8,164 bases of DNA from JAAXTT01 sp964530215 (lineage in GTDB: Bacteria > Bacillota > Desulfotomaculia > Desulfotomaculales > Desulfocucumaceae): contig CAZHAJ010000078.1 of NCBI GenBank assembly GCA_964530215.1, forward strand, positions 1 through 8,164. The letters run 5' to 3'. A program made the position numbers and the translations under genes. The notes below the pieces were generated by a model, which was not told the origin of the DNA, made no database searches, and saw only the letters and a list, made by a program, of their open reading frames with translations. Positions 1 through 5,098 of this stretch are shown in pieces. How positions within the stretch are numbered: the first letter of the stretch is position 1; every line of letters starts with the position of its first letter.

Positions 1-32
1 GAAAAACTAAAATTATTAAAGGAGGGATCGTC

Positions 33-374
33 ATGGGAAGAAACCTTATGGTTAGGTGGGGTTTGAACATAGCGGGAATCCTTCTGACTGCTTATATTAT
101 TAATGGATTCGAAGTCACTATTGCCGCTGCAATAATCGGATCACTACTACTGGGTCTGGTTAATGCCACAATTCGTCCACTACTTATATTAGTTACCCTA
201 CCCATTAACTTAATAACATTGGGTTTATTTACTCTGGTAATTAATGGACTAATGCTCTGGCTTGTCAGTTCGGTAGTTAAGGGTTTTGATATCGCAGGTT
301 TCTGGATAGCTTTTGTTTCGGCACTGCTGCTTATGATTATAAGCTCGGTAATAAGTATGCTGATAAAAGACTAA
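33..374 (+). CDS. YvlD/phage holin family IV-type small membrane protein
   Basis: This 113-aa protein is almost entirely hydrophobic, with four predicted membrane helices at about residues 7-25, 28-48, 54-76 and 88-110. The motif around LGLVNATIRPLL in the first loop and the overall pattern match the four-helix family annotated as phage holin superfamily IV (YvlD type, formerly a domain of unknown function). Despite the name, members are normally chromosomal and are not shown to lyse cells; in Bacillus the relative sits with envelope-stress PspC-like genes, but nothing upstream is visible here to test that. The start is ATG with GGAGGG at 21-26, six bases upstream. Two consecutive stop codons end the gene and a terminator follows about 55 bases later, so it is the last gene of its transcript. 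The family call is good; the cellular role is not known. Confidence 0.85.
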   Translation: MGRNLMVRWGLNIAGILLTAYIINGFEVTIAAAIIGSLLLGLVNATIRPLLILVTLPINLITLGLFTLVINGLMLWLVSSVVKGFDIAGFWIAFVSALLLMIISSVISMLIKD

Positions 375-430
375 TAAAATCAGGCTCTCTGTCAATTACT
401 AGTGTAGACCCTATAAAAATAAATAAAACC

Positions 431-469
431 AAACTGTGATCGATTAAATACGGTGGTCACAGTTTTTTT
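431..469 (+). terminator. Rho-independent terminator after the YvlD-type gene
   Basis: An 11-bp stem pairs 431-441 (AAACTGTGATC) with 455-465 (GGTCACAGTTT), with one T-G wobble and a 13-base loop. It runs straight into a T tract at 463-469. It lies 57 bases after the stop codon at 374. The left flank is A-rich, so on the minus strand the hairpin would also be followed by a U-rich stretch and could act in both directions, although no minus-strand gene is seen to its right nearby. Confidence 0.85.
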
Positions 470-731
470 ATGAGCTGTTATTGGCTGGGTGGGCGGATTT
501 CAGTCAGTCCCAATAATGTCCTCCCCCTTCATGCAAGAGTGCCATATATAAATTTCTAGCCTAGACTGCCTTCTAAAATTCTGACTTCTGAATTCTGTCT
601 TCTGTATTCCTCTAAATTATTGTAGAACCTTTTATATTATATTCACCTAGCGAGATAACTGGATTCTTTTGCTGCTTTCAGTCGTTATTACATGCCGGTT
701 AGTGTCGGAATTGTTCCTTTCATCTTTTTTA
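470..731. other. Non-coding gap with no gene seen
   Basis: Between the terminator and the promoter-like element before the HD-GYP gene I find no ORF with coding character on either strand. The stretch holds a tandem 7-bp repeat (reported separately) and a short palindrome TCTAGCCTAGA at 555-565. The bases 483-535 are richer in G and C than the surroundings. No tRNA, structured RNA or riboswitch core could be recognised, though an uncatalogued leader RNA cannot be excluded by eye. Confidence 0.5.
579..606. repeat. Tandem 7-bp repeat TTCTGWM, four units
   Basis: Four contiguous heptamers read TTCTGAC, TTCTGAA, TTCTGTC, TTCTGTA. They are flanked by degenerate copies (TTCTAAAA at 571-578 and TTCCTCT from 607). 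The first five bases are invariant and only the last two vary. It lies in non-coding DNA between a terminator and the next promoter. A role is not known. Confidence 0.8.
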
Positions 732-761
732 AAAGGATTTTATCAGTCTTTCGGATAAATA
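732..761 (+). promoter_or_regulatory. Sigma-H-like promoter before the HD-GYP gene
   Basis: AGGATTT at 734-740 matches the -35 box of the Bacillus sigma-H consensus (RNAGGAWWW). After exactly 12 bases comes GGATAAAT at 753-760, in the place of the -10 box (RNNGAATWW). The -10 fit is imperfect (TAAA in place of GAAT). A near-copy with the same spacing lies upstream of the ferredoxin gene at 4760-4789. The -10 end is about 35 bases before the TTG start, a normal leader length. Sigma-H control is inferred from the motif only. Confidence 0.5.
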
Positions 762-781
762 AAAATAAACTGACTTCTTGT

Positions 782-789
782 AGGAGGGG
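782..789 (+). promoter_or_regulatory. Ribosome binding site deciding between two TTG starts
   Basis: AGGAGGGG lies three bases before TTG 793 and six before TTG 796. The latter spacing is the usual one and favours 796, giving a protein one residue shorter. Confidence 0.6.
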
Positions 790-795
790 TTTTTG

Positions 796-1476
796 TTGAA
801 TTATTATCCGGAGTCCAGTTCGGCTTTGGATCCATATCTTCTTAATAAAGATTTTATATCCATAAAAGTTAATCCAAAAACCGTAGTAAAATCAGGTTTT
901 AACTGTAAAACAATCCAACAATTATTAAAAAATATTCAGACATCTCAACCGGCAACATATCAGCATTCTTTAAATGTTGCCCGCTTATCTACTTCACTGG
1001 CATATAAATTGTGCTTAACATCTGAAGAGATATATAATATTTGCGTTGGTGCTTTACTGCATGATATCGGTAAACTTTATATACCTCGATCACTGCTGGA
1101 AAAAAGATCAGGCTTTAAGTCTGATGAATGGTCCTTTATCAAAAGGCATCCCAAAAGCGGAGTAGAGATAATTACTCAGTATCAATGGGGAGAACCTTTG
1201 GAGTCCATGATTCTACTGCATCATGAACGTCTTGACGGGAAAGGCTACTATGGATATAAAAAAGATAAAATTCCCCTTTACGCCCGTATTATAACATTAT
1301 CTGATTCTTATGATGCCATGGTCTCACCCCGTCCATATCAAAAGACAAAAACAATCAATGAATGCTGGTTAGAACTTGAAAAGTGTGGCAACACACAATT
1401 CGATACAGATCTGCTACCCTATTTTCATGCTGTTATCTATAATAACCCTTTTCAAAAAAGCATCATTATTACATAA
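796..1476 (+). CDS. HD-GYP domain protein, probable cyclic-di-GMP phosphodiesterase
   Basis: The 226-aa protein is essentially one HD-GYP domain (about residues 38-215) after a short N-terminal region, with no sensory, receiver or membrane segment. HD-GYP enzymes hydrolyse cyclic di-GMP (some act on related dinucleotides) at a two- or three-metal site. The expected ligands are present: H57 (QHSLNVA), H89-D90 (LLHDIGK), H118 (KRHPKSG), H142-H143 (HHERLDGKG) and D170 (LSDSYDAM). The glutamate seen four residues before the first histidine in trinuclear members is alanine here, suggesting a two-metal enzyme. The signature GYP reads GYY at 150-152. Two adjacent TTG codons (793, 796) could start; AGGAGGGG at 782-789 is three and six bases away, so I chose 796. 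A sigma-H-like element lies upstream. The isoaspartyl peptidase gene follows on the same strand. Cytosolic; the signal it answers to is unknown. Confidence 0.88.
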   Translation: MNYYPESSSALDPYLLNKDFISIKVNPKTVVKSGFNCKTIQQLLKNIQTSQPATYQHSLNVARLSTSLAYKLCLTSEEIYNICVGALLHDIGKLYIPRSLLEKRSGFKSDEWSFIKRHPKSGVEIITQYQWGEPLESMILLHHERLDGKGYYGYKKDKIPLYARIITLSDSYDAMVSPRPYQKTKTINECWLELEKCGNTQFDTDLLPYFHAVIYNNPFQKSIIIT

Positions 1477-1562
1477 ACTTTTGCACAGTGTATAGTTTTT
1501 TTGTAATTGCTTACTATAATAAAACGCCAGACCATCAGGGGGTTTTTACAACAAATATAATA

Positions 1563-2453
1563 ATGGTACACGGAGGGGTAGAGGCCCCTCAAAGCAATGC
1601 ACATATCAATGTACTCCGGAAATCCGCGCAGAATTGTTATGATTCGCTGAACCGTGGAATTTTGGAGGCTGCTGAGGAAGCAATCAAGGTGCTGGAGGAT
1701 GACCCAAAATTTAATGCCGGGTATGGCTCAGCATTAAACCTTAACGGTAAAGTTGAAATGGATGCATCGATAATGGACGGTAAAACAGGTAAGTTTGGTG
1801 CTGTTGCTGTTTTGTCTGGCATTTCAAATCCCATTGCTGTAGCAAGAAAAGTACTGGAAAACACACCTCACTCCATCCTCGCAGGTAAAGGTGCATTTGA
1901 ATTTGCCCTTAAGAATGGATATAAAGAAAAAAATTGCATAAGTCCCGAAATGCAGAGGGCGTGGGAAAAGAAGATTAGTTTTATGAAAAACGGCAAAAAA
2001 TCCGATGTCAACCTGTTCACCGGCAGGGATTCAAATGATGCTCAGGATACGGTGGGATGCGTGATTTGCCACCTGGGTAATACTGCCGCTGCTTCTTCCA
2101 CAGGAGGGTACCTAATGAAACTGCCGGGTAGAATCGGGGATACACCTATTCCGGGAGCCGGTATCATCGCTACAGACAACTGTGCAGTGGTGTGTACCGG
2201 GCTTGGTGAAGCATTCATCGAAACTCTTACCGCAAGCTTTTTGAACTCCTTGATCTCTCAAGGTTATCACCCCCAAGAAGCATCAGAAAAAGCCCTTACA
2301 AGGCTGGTCAACAAAAGAGCTTCGGTGGGTGGGATAATTGTGATTGATCATAATATGCAATATGGGGCTTGCTTCAATGGCAGGAGTTTCCCAGTGGCTC
2401 TAATGGTTAACGGTTCTTTGATTGAAAGCTTTAGACCTGTCAAGATTCCTTAA
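1563..2453 (+). CDS. Isoaspartyl peptidase/L-asparaginase (plant type, Ntn-hydrolase)
   Basis: The product (296 aa from ATG 1563) belongs to the Ntn-hydrolase asparaginase-2 family, which cleaves isoaspartyl dipeptides and often asparagine after self-cleavage into alpha and beta subunits. Visible hallmarks are the N-terminal VHGG, FNAGYGSALN, VEMDASIMDG, the autocleavage site D-T-V-G with nucleophile T163, the STGG turn, the substrate loop GRIGDTPIPGAG (R190, D193) and TGLGE (T212, G213). All catalytic features are intact. The start is uncertain. ATG 1563 begins right at MVHGG and leaves the first beta strand short, and the AGGGGG at 1537-1542 is 20 bases away. The reading frame is open back to GTG 1488, which has no RBS, and the residues NII just before M fit the missing strand. 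A non-standard start (ATA 1557 or 1560) is possible. It follows the HD-GYP gene by 86 bases and ends 9 bases from a convergent gene. Confidence 0.88.
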   Translation: MVHGGVEAPQSNAHINVLRKSAQNCYDSLNRGILEAAEEAIKVLEDDPKFNAGYGSALNLNGKVEMDASIMDGKTGKFGAVAVLSGISNPIAVARKVLENTPHSILAGKGAFEFALKNGYKEKNCISPEMQRAWEKKISFMKNGKKSDVNLFTGRDSNDAQDTVGCVICHLGNTAAASSTGGYLMKLPGRIGDTPIPGAGIIATDNCAVVCTGLGEAFIETLTASFLNSLISQGYHPQEASEKALTRLVNKRASVGGIIVIDHNMQYGACFNGRSFPVALMVNGSLIESFRPVKIP

Positions 2454-2462
2454 AACACATTA

Positions 2463-3410
2463 TCACTTTAAATATATTTTACGTTCCAATCCCGGAATCC
2501 AAGATGACCATGAGACATCCTCTGAACTATCATCCTTAATCCTCGAAAAAACATCCACTACAGTATCAAGATTATCTAATATGTGGATCACTGCAGCTTC
2601 CAAGATTTTTGGCCTTTTCGGTGACTGCCACTCATACTGACCATGATGACTGGTAATCATATGCAGCACCTTTAGTCTGAGCTGAGGGGGAAAATTCTCT
2701 CCTAATTCACTGATCCGACGCTCAACTTGGTTTACTCCTATAATGATATGTCCTAAAAAACGTCCCTCATCTGTGATGTCGATGGTACGATTATAAGTAT
2801 ATTCTTCAATCTTTCCGATGTCATGCAAAACAGCGCCGGTAATCATTAAGTCCCTGTCCAACATGGGATAGAGACACACCATCTTTAAAGATGCTTTGGT
2901 AATATTAAGACTATGCTCCAACAATCCTCCCAAATAAGCTTGGTGGTTAATTTTAGCCGCCGGGGCAGTTGTAAATCTTTTTAACCACTGCTCATCATTA
3001 AAGAAAGAAAATAGCAATTTTTTCAGATGGGGATTTTGAATTGAATCAATGATCTCGGTAAGCTCCGCCAGCATTTCCCCAATATTCCTTGGGGAAACCG
3101 GTAAAAATTCTTTTGAACTGTACTCTTCGTCAGGACAAACCCGATAAGCTAAAACATTTAATTGAAGTGAACCGTTATAATCTCTAACCTCTGCTTTTAC
3201 CTCCAAAAGATCTCCCACTCTAATGGAACCACTTGCCTCATCAGCTCTGTCCCAAATTTTTGCTTCCATTTGTCCACTGCTGTCCCCCAAAACAAGGGTT
3301 AAGAAATTGCCTGTTTTTCCTTTAAAAGGAGTGAGTCTTTTAGATATGACCATAAACTTGGAAGCCATTTTAGTACCGTTTTTAATATCTTTAACTTTTA
3401 CTCTATCCAT
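2463..3410 (-). CDS. yhaM: YhaM-like 3'-5' exoribonuclease (OB-fold plus HD domain)
   Basis: The 315-aa protein has the domain order and length of Bacillus YhaM (314 aa as I recall). An N-terminal OB-fold nucleic-acid-binding domain (about residues 10-90; FLTLVLGDSSG and EAKIWD) is followed by an HD hydrolase domain (about 140-290). Metal-binding positions visible are H166 (LLEHSLN), H196-D197 (VLHDIGK), H221 (GHIIIG), H255-H256 (TSHHGQYEW) and D279 (HILDNLD). Such enzymes degrade RNA, and in some cases single-stranded DNA, from the 3' end in the cytosol. The reading frame extends to TTG 3473, but ATG 3410 has GAGGGA at 3418-3423 with seven bases of spacing and gives the family's normal N-terminus. 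It lies 68 bases after the metallophosphoesterase gene on the same strand and is probably co-transcribed. No terminator is visible before the convergent isoaspartyl peptidase gene. Confidence 0.88.
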   Translation of the reverse strand: MDRVKVKDIKNGTKMASKFMVISKRLTPFKGKTGNFLTLVLGDSSGQMEAKIWDRADEASGSIRVGDLLEVKAEVRDYNGSLQLNVLAYRVCPDEEYSSKEFLPVSPRNIGEMLAELTEIIDSIQNPHLKKLLFSFFNDEQWLKRFTTAPAAKINHQAYLGGLLEHSLNITKASLKMVCLYPMLDRDLMITGAVLHDIGKIEEYTYNRTIDITDEGRFLGHIIIGVNQVERRISELGENFPPQLRLKVLHMITSHHGQYEWQSPKRPKILEAAVIHILDNLDTVVDVFSRIKDDSSEDVSWSSWIPGLERKIYLK

Positions 3411-3478
3411 TAAATTGTCCCTCTTCCGCAAGATACCTGTATTATCATATCTCTTCCACGAAATAGGGTTCAATTCCT

Positions 3479-4483
3479 CTAAATCAAATATTCGATAATT
3501 TCTTTTTCTCTGATCTCTTTATTTATGATTTCAAAAATCTTAATAATTGCCATGGAATCAAAAACCCATTCCACAGTAGCAAAACCAGGCAGACTTTCCC
3601 CCCTAGTGCGTTTGGAAAGTGTAGGGCTCTGCAGAACTAAGCAGTTACCCCGGTCTCCAAACATCTGAACCGACTCATAACAATGCTGATGACCCCACAT
3701 AAAAAGGTGGGCCCCGGCTTGCATTAATTCGTCTCTGGTTTTTTCTGCATTAAACATTGCCCTATGAGCGGTGCCTTCAAACTTCACCATGGGATGGTGA
3801 CAGAAAACTACTTTCAGATAATCTCTAGGGGTTAATTCCAAAATTCTTTTTGCTCTAGTTCGCTGGTAATGGTCTATATACCCGTTGAATAATCTTGACG
3901 GGTTTATACCGTGAGCAGAGTTTAGTCCCAAGATTATACAGTGATTGCCTCTGACACAGGGCTCTAAGGGTCTGTCTATCCACTTCAACCACTGGTGATA
4001 TTTCCTTCCTATGGTTTGTGAAAACAGAGATTTTGCATCTCCCCAGTAGCCAATATCATGATTACCGGGCACTACTGCGGTCTTTAAATTTAACGAATCA
4101 AATTTTTTAAGCCAAAATGAAGCTGCCTGATATTCACTCTCCTTAGACCTGGCAGTAATGTCGCCGCTTATTAGGATATAATGGTGTTTATTCTGCTTTA
4201 GCCAGCTATAAATTAACTTGCACCAATTAGATGTATATTTCTCCCCAAAATGTAAATCTGTGAGGTGTAAAATTTTAATCCTACTGGGTCTTTGCTGCCC
4301 TTCAACCACTTTATAAACTTCCTCGTCCGCACATTTTAGGCAGACTCTGTGGTCCTTCGCCAGATGCTTACCATGTGTCCGGTGAAGACAAACCACACAC
4401 CTTCTGCCTCCGGCTTTTTTATAAAACTTATTTACTCTTTGATTACACACGCGGCAAAATTTCTTTACATCAAGATGGTCCAT
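3479..4483 (-). CDS. Metallophosphoesterase with N-terminal zinc-ribbon-like region
   Basis: The 334-aa protein has two parts. Residues 10-51 hold three CxxC pairs (C10/C13, C29/C32, C48/C51) with interspersed histidines (H34, H37, H40, H45), suggesting a small zinc-binding module. Residues about 68-320 form a calcineurin-like phosphoesterase close to the CpdA/Icc class: D76-x-H78 (LTDLHFG), G-D108 (ISGDIT), GN141-H142-D (PGNHDIG), H229-H230 (CHHPM) and GH265-x-H267. All metal ligands are present. CpdA-type enzymes hydrolyse 3',5'-cyclic nucleotides, but the substrate cannot be told from sequence alone; nucleic acid or a phosphoprotein is also possible. ATG 4483 is preferred over in-frame TTG 4519 because GGGAG at 4492-4496 sits eight bases upstream. 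No signal peptide is seen, so it is cytosolic. It lies between a small ORF and yhaM on the same strand, probably an operon. Confidence 0.85.
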   Translation of the reverse strand: MDHLDVKKFCRVCNQRVNKFYKKAGGRRCVVCLHRTHGKHLAKDHRVCLKCADEEVYKVVEGQQRPSRIKILHLTDLHFGEKYTSNWCKLIYSWLKQNKHHYILISGDITARSKESEYQAASFWLKKFDSLNLKTAVVPGNHDIGYWGDAKSLFSQTIGRKYHQWLKWIDRPLEPCVRGNHCIILGLNSAHGINPSRLFNGYIDHYQRTRAKRILELTPRDYLKVVFCHHPMVKFEGTAHRAMFNAEKTRDELMQAGAHLFMWGHQHCYESVQMFGDRGNCLVLQSPTLSKRTRGESLPGFATVEWVFDSMAIIKIFEIINKEIREKEIIEYLI

Positions 4484-4490
4484 TATGGAC
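4478..4490. repeat. Palindrome across the metallophosphoesterase start codon
   Basis: GTCCATTATGGAC is a perfect 13-bp palindrome with a single central base. The start codon of the metallophosphoesterase (4483-4481) is inside it. In the mRNA it could form only a four-pair stem with the AUG in a five-base loop, so an RNA role would be weak. It may be a chance match or a protein site. Confidence 0.4.
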
Positions 4491-4532
4491 ACTCCCATTG
4501 TCAGCCAGCCGACAAACAAATATCATTATTTT

Positions 4533-4682
4533 TTATATACTGGGTCTATTGGTACCGTTAATTTTTTCTCTTTTCTTTTGTCCGGAAGCAATTCCGGTCT
4601 TCCATACCGAACGATAACCGAATTTCCCGCTTTCTTTAATTTTATTTCCATATGCTGCATTATCAATATCTTTATCAGACAA
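4533..4682 (-). CDS. Small 49-aa basic hypothetical protein
   Basis: This short ORF is not similar to any family I recognise. It starts with TTG at 4682-4680, with a strong ribosome binding site GGGAGGGG at 4688-4695 on the same strand five bases upstream. It runs 49 codons to TAA. The protein begins MSDKDIDNAAYGNKIKESG, is hydrophilic and rich in lysine and arginine, has one tryptophan, and has no cysteine or membrane segment. Absence of stops in AT-rich DNA, the RBS, and a coding-like codon pattern (GAT, AAA, GGT, ATT) support it. It ends 49 bases before the metallophosphoesterase start and would be the first gene of a cluster with that gene and yhaM. A 6-bp inverted repeat (CCGGAA/TTCCGG, 4582-4597) lies inside. 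The alternative is that this is just leader RNA for the metallophosphoesterase gene. Confidence 0.5.
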   Translation of the reverse strand: MSDKDIDNAAYGNKIKESGKFGYRSVWKTGIASGQKKREKINGTNRPSI

Positions 4683-4759
4683 ATAATCCCCTCCCAGAAG
4701 TTCATAGGCGTATTTTATCTGATATAAATAATAATTATTAATTATCTATGATTATTTTT

Positions 4760-4789
4760 AAAGGATTTTAAAAATATATCGTAGAAATT
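4760..4789 (+). promoter_or_regulatory. Sigma-H-like promoter before the ferredoxin gene
   Basis: AGGATTT at 4762-4768, a 12-base spacer, then GTAGAAATT at 4781-4789 fits the Bacillus sigma-H consensus RNAGGAWWW-N11/12-RNNGAATWW at nearly every position (GAAA in place of GAAT). The element ends about 38 bases before the ferredoxin ATG, leaving a plausible leader. It shares AAAGGATTTTA, the spacing and TCG with the element at 732-761. No competing TTGACA-type promoter is seen here. Confidence 0.6.
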
Positions 4790-4827
4790 AAATTTATTAA
4801 GCATTAGCAAATGTTCAGGAGGTTACT

Positions 4828-5037
4828 ATGAAGAATACTCAAAAGTTTAAATTCAGCTACCGGATTAATGCCGAAACATGCATGGCCTGTGGAACCTGCG
4901 AAGATGAATGCATATTTGATGCTGTATATATAGATGATAACTCTAATTATGCAATTAATCCCTCAAACTGCACCAGATGCGGAAAGTGCTTTAGGGCTTG
5001 TCCGGTGGAAGCGATTGTCAGGATAAAGCATGATTAA
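4828..5037 (+). CDS. Ferredoxin with two [4Fe-4S] clusters
   Basis: The 69-aa protein is a bacterial-type 2[4Fe-4S] ferredoxin, a cytosolic one-electron carrier. Two cysteine motifs are visible: C18-x2-C21-x2-C24-x3-C28 and C48-x2-C51-x2-C54-x3-C58, each supplying three ligands to one cluster and the fourth to the other. The second motif ends in the usual C-P, whereas the first ends in C-I, a small departure from the textbook pattern. Compared with classical clostridial ferredoxins (about 55 residues) it has a short N-terminal extension of about ten residues. AGGAGG at 4817-4822 lies five bases before the ATG. It is a single-gene unit with a sigma-H-like promoter; its redox partner cannot be inferred from the neighbours. 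No clear hairpin terminator lies in the 61 bases before the convergent kinase gene. Confidence 0.92.
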   Translation: MKNTQKFKFSYRINAETCMACGTCEDECIFDAVYIDDNSNYAINPSNCTRCGKCFRACPVEAIVRIKHD

Positions 5038-5098
5038 CTCTTCTTTATTAAAAGGCGATTAATCATTAGGTTTCAACTTTATGTTTTTTATAAATCTT

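Noticed and set aside
33..374. Holin gene as evidence of a prophage
   Set aside because: The YvlD/holin-IV family is mostly chromosomal, and no lysin, tail, capsid or integrase gene is nearby.
482..529. Minus-strand mini-ORF of 11 codons after a GGGGGAGG sequence, as a leader peptide
   Set aside because: It is too short to support, no gene lies downstream in that direction before the terminator at 431-469, and no promoter is visible.
638..792. Riboswitch in the leader of the HD-GYP gene, for example a c-di-GMP type
   Set aside because: I could not find the conserved GEMM core or a terminator/anti-terminator pair; the stretch between the promoter-like element and the start is too short.
1637..1864. 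75-codon open frame on the minus strand inside the isoaspartyl peptidase gene
   Set aside because: It is antisense to conserved family motifs, has no RBS, and its protein shows no recognisable fold; a shadow frame.
3411..3473. N-terminal extension of the YhaM protein to TTG 3473
   Set aside because: The only purine-rich sequence before it is three bases away, and the extension is not part of the family; ATG 3410 has a well-spaced GAGGGA.
4582..4597. Inverted repeat CCGGAA-GCAA-TTCCGG as a possible terminator or regulatory hairpin
   Set aside because: There is no T tract on either strand after it, and it lies inside the small 49-aa ORF, where its codons read normally; the stem is only six pairs.
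4349..4727. Three overlapping plus-strand open frames of 70-80 codons across the phosphoesterase 5' end and the gap
   Set aside because: They overlap the zinc-ribbon coding region and the small minus-strand ORF, lack RBSs, and have unlikely, phenylalanine- and isoleucine-heavy compositions.
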